Shown here piece by piece: positions 34,690 to 42,873 of a DNA stretch of 64,000 nt. The notes beneath the pieces were generated by a model that had not been told where the DNA came from, made no database searches, and worked only from the letters and a program-made list of their open reading frames with translations. Every line of letters begins with the position of its first letter. Within the stretch, counting starts at the first letter, position 1. The position numbers and the translations under genes were made by a program. Source of the stretch: Marinobacter sediminum (GTDB lineage Bacteria > Pseudomonadota > Gammaproteobacteria > Pseudomonadales > Oleiphilaceae); NCBI RefSeq assembly GCF_016820575.1, contig NZ_JAEMQH010000002.1, forward strand, positions 927,305-991,304, written 5' to 3'.

Positions 34690-35931
34690 ATGACTAAATC
34701 AGCAGAAACGACCTACGATCTGGTCGTATTTGGCGCCACCAGTTTTGTTGGCCAAATCCTCACCCGATATCTGCTTGAGACCTACGGACTAGGGAAAACG
34801 GTAAACTGGGCCATAGCCGGCCGTTCCGAATCCAAACTGAATACCCTGAAAAACGATCTCGGCAGCAAGGCCAAAAATCTTCCGGTCATCCTGGCCGATG
34901 CCGCTGATGAGCAGGCGCTTCAGGCCATGTGTGCCCAGAGCCGAGTGATTATCTCCACCGTGGGCCCCTACGCCCTGTACGGAGAGCCGCTGGTTCAGGC
35001 CTGCGTGCGTGCAGGTACGGATTACTGCGACCTTACCGGGGAAGTGCAATGGATCCGCAAGATGGTCGACCGGTATGAGGACGAGGCCAAAGCCTCCGGT
35101 GCACGCATCGTGCATTGCTGTGGCTTCGATTCCATTCCGTCCGATATGGGTGTCTGGTTCCTGCAGCAACAAGCCGAGCAGACATTTGGTGAACCGTGCC
35201 AGGATGTCCGGATGCGGGTAAAAGCGCTCAAGGGCGAGTTCTCCGGCGGCACCGTCGCTTCCATGATGAACATCGCCAAAGAAGCCGGTGCGGATCCCAA
35301 ACTGCGCAAAGAACTGGCTAACCCGTTTTCAATTTCTCCAGCGGGACATCGCTCCGAGGCTCGCCAGCCCAGCCTCAAGGGCGCCGAGTACGATAAGACT
35401 TTCGACGTCTGGCTGGCGCCGTTTGTGATGGGTGCGATCAACACCCGCATCGTCCACCGTTCCAACGGGCTACAGAACGCGCGTTACGGGAAGGAATTCA
35501 CCTACGATGAAGCGATGATGACGGGCCGGGGCATGAAGGGGCGGTTGGCCGCCTACAGCATCACCGGCGGCCTTGGCGCTTTCTTCACGGCGTCGGCGAT
35601 CAAACCCACACGCTGGTTGGTAGAGAAGTTCGTGCCGCAGCCCGGCGAAGGGCCCGGCCCGGAAGCCCAGAAAGCCGGGTACTACGACCTGCGCTTTGTG
35701 GGCCGTACCCAGGACGGCAAAACCATCATCACCAAGGTAACCGGCGACCAGGACCCGGGCTACGGTTCAACCGGCAAGATGCTGGGCGAAGCCGGAATGT
35801 GCCTGGCCTTCGACATTCCCGCCGAGAAAGAGGGCGGTTTCTGGACGCCGTCCTCCCTGCTGAATGGTAGTCTGATGGACCGCTTGACCAGCAAGGCGGG
35901 CCTGACCTTTGAGGTTCTGGAAACCCGCTAA
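34690..35931 (+). CDS. Saccharopine dehydrogenase-like NAD(P)-binding protein
   Basis: A 413-residue protein of the saccharopine dehydrogenase NADP-binding family: YDLVVFGATSFVGQILTRYL, WAIAGRSESKL, ISTVGPYALYGEPLVQACVRAGTDYCDLTGE and HCCGFDSIPSDMGVW. Relatives include trans-acting enoyl reductases of lipid synthesis in mycobacteria and eukaryotic lipid-droplet proteins, so a lipid substrate is more likely than saccharopine. AAGGATAAGC gives a good ribosome site. It is convergent with cydC, 9 bp apart. Confidence 0.88.
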   Translation: MTKSAETTYDLVVFGATSFVGQILTRYLLETYGLGKTVNWAIAGRSESKLNTLKNDLGSKAKNLPVILADAADEQALQAMCAQSRVIISTVGPYALYGEPLVQACVRAGTDYCDLTGEVQWIRKMVDRYEDEAKASGARIVHCCGFDSIPSDMGVWFLQQQAEQTFGEPCQDVRMRVKALKGEFSGGTVASMMNIAKEAGADPKLRKELANPFSISPAGHRSEARQPSLKGAEYDKTFDVWLAPFVMGAINTRIVHRSNGLQNARYGKEFTYDEAMMTGRGMKGRLAAYSITGGLGAFFTASAIKPTRWLVEKFVPQPGEGPGPEAQKAGYYDLRFVGRTQDGKTIITKVTGDQDPGYGSTGKMLGEAGMCLAFDIPAEKEGGFWTPSSLLNGSLMDRLTSKAGLTFEVLETR

Positions 35932-35940
35932 TGACCGGGT

Positions 35941-37557
35941 TCAGGAAATCAGGTGAATCACGCGGTCGGTGTCCGGTAGGGCATCCGGCCCGTGGCCCAG
36001 CGCAATCACCGCTTTCCCTTTCAGCCAGCAACGCAGGTTATGACAGATGCGCTCCCGAGTGGGCACATCTACCCCGGTAAAAGGTTCGTCGAGTATCAGC
36101 AAGGGTGCCGGATTCAACAGTACCCGGGCCAAAGCAATCCGGCGGGCTTCGCCACCGGACAGCCGGCTTCCGCTGTTGCCGAGCCAGGTATCCAGCAGAT
36201 CAGATTCACTTGCGAACCGCTCACCCAATTCGACCAGCTCCAATACCCGCCATAGTGCAGCATCGCTCGCCGTGGGGTCGCCCACCCGCAAATTCGCTTT
36301 CAAGGTATCCTCGAACAGCACCGTGCTCTGAGTCAGGTAACTCAGTGGAAGGTGCGCTATATCGCCCTGAAACGCGGGCACCAGACCCGCCAGTACATCG
36401 GCAAGGGTCGATTTCCCGCTTCCGGAGTGACCAATGATGCCCAGGTGCTCCCCGCAGGCAACGTTCAGGTTGAAGTGCATGAGGATCGGCGGAGCATCGT
36501 CGTATCGCACGCCAAGCTCTGTTGCGACCAGCGCCGTGCCTTTTGATGGCTCGTTGGTAGGGATTTTCTGCTCGCCGGGACCGCTCAGGGAATCCCGGTT
36601 CAGGCGGATGGCGGCGGTCTCGCTGGCGCCCAGCTTGCCAAAGGCTTCCGGCAGGCCCCCATAAACCTCGGCCAGTCCCAGCAGGGCAATGGGCAACAAC
36701 ACCAGCACCGGCCCTGAAATTTGCCCAGATTGAAACAGCCCAAACCCGGCCCAAAGCACGGCTATAGCGGCAAGGTTGATCAGCAAATGCGTAAACGCCT
36801 GGTTCCAACCTACACGCCGGTCTACTTTCGCTTGTTCCTTGGCAAACCCGTGTGCCTGGCGCATCAGCCAGGCCGCATGCTTACCCGTGCGCCCGGCGGC
36901 GGTAAGCTCAGCAAAGCCTTCAAGGTGCTCAATAATATGGGTGCGCAAATCCTCCTCGCTATCGCTGAGCCGACGGGAAGTCTGTCGCGTTCGTAAAAGC
37001 GTCCCGATGGTTGAAAAGAGCAGGGCGCTCGCCAGCAACAATCCTAGCCACAGGGCGAGCCGGACATCGAACAGAACCGCGGCCAGAAACACGGCCAGCA
37101 GGCTGACCACTGCGGCCAGAGCAGTCGGCGCGATCAGGCGAAGATACAGTGTATCCAGAGCGTCTACGTCGCGGGTTAATCTCGATAGCCACTGGGCGCC
37201 CGATAGCCCAAGACGCTGACTGCGAGGCGTGGCCGCTAGTTGCCGGAACAGCCGGGTTCGAATATCAGACAGCTGGCGTAACACCGTATCGTGGTTATAG
37301 ACCCGCTCCAGATAGCGCCCGACTGTTCGGACAATGGCAAACAGACGAATTCCACCACCGGGCGTGTAGAGGTTGATTGAGGCCTGAACTCCAGCTGCAA
37401 GCAGAAGGCCTGTCAGTGCCGTCTCCGTGATGAACCAGCCCGACAGCGCCAGAAGCCCCATACCTGAAATCACAGTGATCAGGAGCAGCAGGCCGCCAAC
37501 TGAGAGCCGGCCCCAGCGCTGAAAAATCAGGCGTAACCAGGGCAGCAGCTCACGCAT
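35941..37557 (-). CDS. cydC: Cysteine/glutathione ABC exporter subunit CydC
   Basis: A 538-residue half-transporter: six-helix membrane domain (about 1-310) and ATPase domain with GHSGSGKST (Walker A), SGGEARRIALAR (signature) and LLILDEPFTGVD (Walker B). With CydD it exports cysteine or glutathione to the periplasm and is needed to assemble bd oxidase. The last gene of cydABDC, its start overlaps the cydD stop by 8 bp. Confidence 0.93.
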   Translation of the reverse strand: MRELLPWLRLIFQRWGRLSVGGLLLLITVISGMGLLALSGWFITETALTGLLLAAGVQASINLYTPGGGIRLFAIVRTVGRYLERVYNHDTVLRQLSDIRTRLFRQLAATPRSQRLGLSGAQWLSRLTRDVDALDTLYLRLIAPTALAAVVSLLAVFLAAVLFDVRLALWLGLLLASALLFSTIGTLLRTRQTSRRLSDSEEDLRTHIIEHLEGFAELTAAGRTGKHAAWLMRQAHGFAKEQAKVDRRVGWNQAFTHLLINLAAIAVLWAGFGLFQSGQISGPVLVLLPIALLGLAEVYGGLPEAFGKLGASETAAIRLNRDSLSGPGEQKIPTNEPSKGTALVATELGVRYDDAPPILMHFNLNVACGEHLGIIGHSGSGKSTLADVLAGLVPAFQGDIAHLPLSYLTQSTVLFEDTLKANLRVGDPTASDAALWRVLELVELGERFASESDLLDTWLGNSGSRLSGGEARRIALARVLLNPAPLLILDEPFTGVDVPTRERICHNLRCWLKGKAVIALGHGPDALPDTDRVIHLIS

Positions 37558-39277
37558 CCCGCAGTTCCCCTTCAGACACCAGTAATACCCGGTCAGCCAG
37601 AGTGAGCAGTGCCTGGTGATGGGTTGAGAAAATTAGCGTCTTACCGGCTTCGGCCAGCTTGTGCAGGGCCTCGATCACATGCACCTCGCTGTCGGTATCC
37701 AGGCCCGCAGTTGGCTCGTCCAGCAGGATCAGGTCGTAATCCGCCACAAAGATGCGGGCCAGGCTTAACCGCCGTGCCTGCCCACCGGACAGGCCTTGGC
37801 CGTCTTCCGAGACCTGGCTGTAAATGCCTGCATCACGGCTGTCCAGTAGTGGCCTTAGGCCCGCATTGGAGAGGGCTGCTTCGATGGCGATGTCGGAAGC
37901 GTCGGGACGGGTCAGGCGAAGGTTATCGGCCCAGGAGCCCTGAACCAGGAAGCCGGTTTGCCCAAGCCAGCCAAAACTAAAGGAACCTGGTGGTTTGCCG
38001 AATACCGAAATCGATCCGCCATCTGGCATCACGAACCCGGCCAACAAATGAAGCAGGCTGCTTTTGCCACCTCCGGACGGACCAGTAAGTGCGATGCAAT
38101 CACCTTTCTCAAACGTCAGTGATACATCCGAAAAGACCGGCTTGGCCTGTTGGTAGGATAGGCCCACCGCGCCCAGACGAACGCTGTCCTCAACCTTATC
38201 CTCGTACTGGATATCGTTACCACAGCGCGGAGAATCGCGTTCAAGATCGTTCATTCGGGCCAGAATCTCGGCACCAGCCCCCAGAGCGGAGGCCCGGTCG
38301 TGATAGTGCTGGGAAAGGCTTCGCAATGGCTGGAAGAATTCTGGCGCCAGCAGCAGAATCAGCAGCCCGGAAAACAGGGTCAATTCGTTTGCGGGTCCAA
38401 AGGTGATGTACCCCAGCAAGCCAAAGCCAACGTAGATCGCGATCACCGCTATCGCCATCGAGGCAAAGAATTCCAGAACCGCGGACGACAGGAAGGCAAT
38501 TCGGAGGGTCTTCATGGTGATGCGTCGATAGGCATCTGAGCGGGTGGCGAGCAATGAGGCGGCGGTGTCGGTCTGGCCAAACAGTTGCAGTGTGGTGAGC
38601 CCGCGGACCTTATCCAAGAACTGCCCGGAGAGCCGGCTGATCGTCTGGAAGTGCTGCTGGTTGAGCCTCTCCGCGCCCATCCCTACGAGTGCCATGAACA
38701 GTGGAATGAGTGGTGCGGACAACAGCAGGAGCAGGCCTGCGATCCAATCCAGGGTAAATGTCAGGATCAGTATGAGACTGGGAATAATTAAGGCGAGTAC
38801 CAGCTGGGGCAGGAACCGGGCGTAATAACCGTGCAGAGCCTCAACGTGATCCAGCCATTCCCGGGTCAAGGCGCCCGCGGAGAAATGGCTCAGGGCGACT
38901 GGGCCAGCGGCGTTCCAGTGCTGGTGAATCTGCCGCCGGGCATCGCACCGGACATGCTCACTACACCGGGCAGCCATGCGGGTTTGCATTCCCTGGCCGA
39001 GGGCGCGAACAAGCACGGCGGCCACGAGCACGAGAAATAGGGGAGAAAGCTCTGAGACCGGCACAGCCTCACCAACGCCCCGATGCACAATCAGGGCGAA
39101 CATGGCCATTTGCACCAGGGTAGCAATGCCGGTGACCACCCCCGCCACTACGGCACCGTACATCCACCGGCGGTTGCTCTTACCGAGCTCTGCCAACCAT
39201 TGCTTTACCTGGCGCTGATCCGAGGCTGAAGCAGATTCTTCAGCCACTGAAGAGTTTGGATCGGCTGTTTCTGCCAC
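37550..39277 (-). CDS. cydD: Cysteine/glutathione ABC exporter subunit CydD
   Basis: A 575-residue half-transporter with membrane domain (about 40-340) and ATPase domain: GPSGGGKSS, SGGQARRLSLAR, LILLDEPTAGLD. It partners CydC. The GTG start at 39277 directly follows the cydB stop, with GAGGG about 10 nt upstream. The first 35 residues are acidic and probably a flexible leader. Confidence 0.92.
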   Translation of the reverse strand: MAETADPNSSVAEESASASDQRQVKQWLAELGKSNRRWMYGAVVAGVVTGIATLVQMAMFALIVHRGVGEAVPVSELSPLFLVLVAAVLVRALGQGMQTRMAARCSEHVRCDARRQIHQHWNAAGPVALSHFSAGALTREWLDHVEALHGYYARFLPQLVLALIIPSLILILTFTLDWIAGLLLLLSAPLIPLFMALVGMGAERLNQQHFQTISRLSGQFLDKVRGLTTLQLFGQTDTAASLLATRSDAYRRITMKTLRIAFLSSAVLEFFASMAIAVIAIYVGFGLLGYITFGPANELTLFSGLLILLLAPEFFQPLRSLSQHYHDRASALGAGAEILARMNDLERDSPRCGNDIQYEDKVEDSVRLGAVGLSYQQAKPVFSDVSLTFEKGDCIALTGPSGGGKSSLLHLLAGFVMPDGGSISVFGKPPGSFSFGWLGQTGFLVQGSWADNLRLTRPDASDIAIEAALSNAGLRPLLDSRDAGIYSQVSEDGQGLSGGQARRLSLARIFVADYDLILLDEPTAGLDTDSEVHVIEALHKLAEAGKTLIFSTHHQALLTLADRVLLVSEGELRDA

Positions 39278-40282
39278 TTAATGGTAGCCCTCGCCTGCAC
39301 GAACCTTGCCGCGAAAAACCCAATACGTCCATGCGGTATAGACCAGCACAATCGGGATTACAAACAGCAGGCCCAGCAACAGGAAAAGCTGGGATTCGTA
39401 GGCGGAGGACGCCTGCCACAGGGTGTAATCAGGCGGAACAACGTATGGCCATCGGCTGACTATAAGCCCCAGATAGGTGGTGATGAACAGCCCCATGGTC
39501 GCTACGAAGGGCATACCTTCGAATCGGTTTCTTACTGAACGGTAGATTTGGAAGGCGCACAACAGGGTGAGCACCGGCAATACCCAGATCACGCTGAGGT
39601 TGTTAAACCAGCGGTCCCGAACCAGCTCATCAACGAATGGTGTCCAGATGCTGATAACACCAAACACCGCCAGAACCGCGGCTAGCAACGGTAAGGTAAG
39701 GCGATAGGCCCAGGCCTGTAGCTCGCCTTCGGTTTTCATAATCAGCCAGGTGGCGCCGAGCAGGGCGTAGCCGGCGAGCATGCCAAAGCCGGTAAGCATT
39801 GAGAACGGCGTTAACCAATCCAGGGCACCGCCTACATATACACCGTTTGCGGTTTCAAAGCCCTGGATATAGGCACCTACAACTGCGCCCTGGGCGAAAG
39901 ACGCAACCGTCGAGCCGCCGGCAAAGGCCCAGTTCCAGAGGTACCGGGAGGTTCGGGCCTTGAACCGGAACTCAAACGCCACGCCCCGGAAAATCAGGCC
40001 GGCGACCAGCAGAAACACGCCGATGTAAAGCGCGGGCAGGAAAATCGTGTAGACCAGCGGGAAGGCGGCCAGCAGGCCAGTGCCACCCAGCACCAGCCAG
40101 GTCTCGTTGCCATCCCAGACCGGTGCAACTGTATTCATCATGACATCCCGCGCCTCCTCGTCTGGTGCGAACGGAAACAGGATGCCCACGCCAAGATCGA
40201 AGCCGTCCATCAGCACATACATGATGATGCCGAAACCAATAATAAACGCCCAGATCAGGGGCAGATCGAAGAGTTCCATCAT
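39278..40282 (-). CDS. cydB: Cytochrome bd-type quinol oxidase subunit II
   Basis: A 334-residue multi-helix subunit II with the family motifs GFDLGVGILFPFA and NTVAPVWDGNETWLVLGG near the N-terminus. It pairs with CydA in the inner membrane, reducing oxygen to water with quinol. The start overlaps the cydA stop (TGATG). No CydX-sized gene lies between cydB and cydD. Its shortness relative to E. coli CydB (379) fits the CIO-like branch. Confidence 0.95.
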   Translation of the reverse strand: MMELFDLPLIWAFIIGFGIIMYVLMDGFDLGVGILFPFAPDEEARDVMMNTVAPVWDGNETWLVLGGTGLLAAFPLVYTIFLPALYIGVFLLVAGLIFRGVAFEFRFKARTSRYLWNWAFAGGSTVASFAQGAVVGAYIQGFETANGVYVGGALDWLTPFSMLTGFGMLAGYALLGATWLIMKTEGELQAWAYRLTLPLLAAVLAVFGVISIWTPFVDELVRDRWFNNLSVIWVLPVLTLLCAFQIYRSVRNRFEGMPFVATMGLFITTYLGLIVSRWPYVVPPDYTLWQASSAYESQLFLLLGLLFVIPIVLVYTAWTYWVFRGKVRAGEGYH

Positions 40283-41715
40283 CAGTGACCCTCCTGAGAT
40301 TCCGGGTTGCCAGGGTGGCTGTGCTGGTCATATTCAAAGGGAACGTGGGCCGCAGAGAAGGGCCGGCTTGGACGCTCGGCTTCGTACTCACCGTCATCGT
40401 GGCTTTCTTCCATGCCCACGTAGAGCACCCGAAGCAGGTAATAGATCCCCGCCGAGAAGACCAGGGCATATACCAGCATGTAGCCAAGCAAGGTGAATAG
40501 GGCCATTCCGCCGGTAAGGGACGGCGTGAGCGATTCGGCGTGAGTCATCACCTCGTACACCAGCCAGGGCGCGCGCCCGGTTTCGGTGACAATCCAGCCA
40601 GCCAGGACCGCGAGAAATGGAGTAAAACTCATAAACCGCAGACCGTTGAGGAACCAAGTACTGCGCCAGTAGCGGCCGCCTGCACGGAGGATCAGGCCAG
40701 TTACCGCAAAAAGGATCATCAGCATGCCGAGGCCCACCATCACCCGAAACGCCCAGAACACAATGGCAACCGGTGGCTGCTCCGCAACCGGCGTCTCATT
40801 CAGGCCGGGAACCTCTCCATCCCATTCGTGGGTAAGGATCAGGCTGGCGAGACCAGGCACGCCAATCTCGAAAAGATTGCTCTGGCTGTCCTGATCGGGA
40901 ATGGCAAACAGGAGCAGCGGAACATTTTTCGATGTCTCCCAATTGCCCTCCATCGCTGCCACTTTTGTGGGCTGGTGTTCCAGGGTGTTCAGGCCATGGA
41001 AATCGCCGACTACGGCTTGGGCCGGGGCAATGAACAAGAGTAACCACAGGCACATCGAAAGCGCTTTTCGATTGGCCTCAACCTCGCGCCCGCGCAACAG
41101 ATACCAGGCACTGACGCCAGCCACCACAAAGCTCCCGGTTAGAAAGGAGGCGAGGGCCATGTGTAGGAATCGATAGGGGAAGGACGGATTAAAAATCGCC
41201 TCACTCCAGGACGTCACATGAAAAACGCCCTCCCTGAGCTCGTAACCCGCGGGTGTGTGCATCCAACTGTTGGCTGATAGAATCCAAAACGATGAGATGA
41301 AAGTACCCGTGGCCACCATCACCGCCGCTAGCAGATGCACACCGGCCGGAACCTTGTCGCGCCCGAACAGGAGAATGCCCAGGAAGGCTGCTTCCAGGAA
41401 GAAGGCTGTGATGACCTCGTAACTGAGTACTGGCCCGAGAAAGTTCGCGGAGGCCTGGGCAAAGTTGCTCCAGTTAGTACCGAACTGAAACGACATGACA
41501 ATGCCAGACACCACGCCCATGCCGAAGACTACCGCAAACACCGTGGTCCAGAAGGCCGACAGTTTAGCCCAGACGCCATCACCGGTTTTGAACGCCAGTC
41601 CTTCCAGAACGGCGATAAACGAGGCCAGTCCAATGGTAAACACCGGGAAAATGGCGTGAAAAGACACCACAAACGCGAACTGGATTCGCGAAAGAAGAAG
41701 AGGATCTAGTTCCAT
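40282..41715 (-). CDS. cydA: Cytochrome bd-type quinol oxidase subunit I (short Q-loop, CIO-like)
   Basis: A 477-residue subunit I, shorter than E. coli CydA (522), as in the short Q-loop cyanide-insensitive oxidases. The heme ligand histidine H20 lies in SRIQFAFVVSFHAIFP; KVAAMEGNWET and FLHMALASFLTG match conserved heme and quinol regions. The usually conserved GRQPW reads GRAPW here. The start at 41715 follows GGAGGG; the frame extension to 41745 is dropped. It is first gene of cydABDC. Confidence 0.94.
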   Translation of the reverse strand: MELDPLLLSRIQFAFVVSFHAIFPVFTIGLASFIAVLEGLAFKTGDGVWAKLSAFWTTVFAVVFGMGVVSGIVMSFQFGTNWSNFAQASANFLGPVLSYEVITAFFLEAAFLGILLFGRDKVPAGVHLLAAVMVATGTFISSFWILSANSWMHTPAGYELREGVFHVTSWSEAIFNPSFPYRFLHMALASFLTGSFVVAGVSAWYLLRGREVEANRKALSMCLWLLLFIAPAQAVVGDFHGLNTLEHQPTKVAAMEGNWETSKNVPLLLFAIPDQDSQSNLFEIGVPGLASLILTHEWDGEVPGLNETPVAEQPPVAIVFWAFRVMVGLGMLMILFAVTGLILRAGGRYWRSTWFLNGLRFMSFTPFLAVLAGWIVTETGRAPWLVYEVMTHAESLTPSLTGGMALFTLLGYMLVYALVFSAGIYYLLRVLYVGMEESHDDGEYEAERPSRPFSAAHVPFEYDQHSHPGNPESQEGH

Positions 41716-41749
41716 TGGAACCCTCCGGTAACTCGCACATCTCAATAAA

Positions 41750-41767
41750 CGAGAGCAAGAACTCTCG
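41750..41767. repeat. Inverted repeat upstream of cydA
   Basis: CGAGAG (41750-41755) and CTCTCG (41762-41767) form a perfect 6-bp inverted repeat with a 6-nt spacer, 35 bp before the cydA start. It could be a leader hairpin or a regulator site. No FNR/ANR box (TTGAT-N4-ATCAA) was seen nearby. Confidence 0.35.
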
Positions 41768-41895
41768 CAGCCGCTGCCTTGGCGCCTATTGTCTGTTGTT
41801 ATTACCGGCAGATGGTTACCATGCTACTAAAAACCTGGGCAAATTCGATAGGGCGCATTTCCACCCATATTATCGACGACAACGATGGTAACTCC

Positions 41896-42525
41896 ATGAG
41901 CTTTTACGAAGAACGCATCTTGCCCCACCTGATCGACCGCGCCTGCTCTGTGGGCCAGGTGATGAAACTTCGGCAACAGGTAGTGCCCAGAGCCCGCGGT
42001 GTTGTACTGGAGGTGGGCATGGGGTCAGGTATAAACCTTCAATTCTACAAGCCGGATTTGGTGGAACTGGTTTATGGCCTGGAGCCATCAGAGGGGATGC
42101 GCCGCAAGGCCTCCGGCAATCTTGAGCGCTCGCCCGTTGAGGTGAAATGGCTCGATCTGCCGGGCGAAAAGATTCCCTTGCCCGACGAGAGTGTGGATAC
42201 CGTGCTGCTGACCTTTACGCTGTGCACCATTCCCGATTGGAGCGCAGCACTTCAGCAAATGAAACGCGTGCTAAAACCTGGGGGCATACTGCTGTTCCTT
42301 GAGCACGGTGAATCGCCAGACGCCAGCACCCAGAAGTGGCAACACCGGATTACACCAGGTTGGCGCAAAATCGCGGGCGGCTGCCACCTGAATCGCCACA
42401 TTGCTGACCTTATTCGCAGCGCTGGCTTCGAGATCACCGAGCTGGAAAACCTCTACGTACCTAAGACACCCAGGATCGCGGGATACATTTATAAAGGCCG
42501 GGCCACTAAGCCCGCCGAATCCTGA
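41896..42525 (+). CDS. Class I SAM-dependent methyltransferase, UbiE-like
   Basis: A 209-residue methyltransferase with SAM motifs VVLEVGMGSGINLQFY, YGLEPSEGM, and post-motif FTLCTIPDWSAALQQMKRVLKPGGILLFLEHG. Similar proteins methylate lipids, quinones or arsenic-like substrates; none can be assigned here. The start at 41896 (MSFYEERILPHL) is chosen because the family begins there; the longer frame to 41779 overlaps the cydA promoter region. It precedes tRNA-Leu. Confidence 0.85.
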   Translation: MSFYEERILPHLIDRACSVGQVMKLRQQVVPRARGVVLEVGMGSGINLQFYKPDLVELVYGLEPSEGMRRKASGNLERSPVEVKWLDLPGEKIPLPDESVDTVLLTFTLCTIPDWSAALQQMKRVLKPGGILLFLEHGESPDASTQKWQHRITPGWRKIAGGCHLNRHIADLIRSAGFEITELENLYVPKTPRIAGYIYKGRATKPAES

Positions 42526-42604
42526 CAGGTGAGGGCGCCTGGAATCGGAATTGCGTTACCGAACCGGCCCTTATACAATTCGGCCCGTCTGATTGCCCTC
42601 CGAT

Positions 42605-42691
42605 GCTCCGGTGGTGAAATTGGTAGACACAAGAGACTTAAAATCTCTCGACCTCACGGTCGTGCCGGTTCGATTCCGGCCCGGAGCACCA
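42605..42691 (+). tRNA. tRNA-Leu (anticodon UAA)
   Basis: The acceptor GCTCCGG (42605-42611) pairs with CCGGAGC (42681-42687), and ACCA ends at 42691. The anticodon loop CTTAAAA places TAA at 42639-42641. The variable arm is long, as in leucine tRNAs, and the T-arm reads GGTTCGATTCC. Confidence 0.97.
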
Positions 42692-42873
42692 TGCTTTGCC
42701 CGAATTGCTCGCTTGCCCTCGTCGAATAACTTCGCTCTTACTTTCTCTAAACTCGCACCTTGAAAGTCATTTCCTCCTAAATTCCAGAAACATGGAACCA
42801 ATTGCTGCGGACTTACGTGAGGATTTATACGTACACTTCGTGCGCATGCCGATTGGCCCGGGAAGGAATGTGA

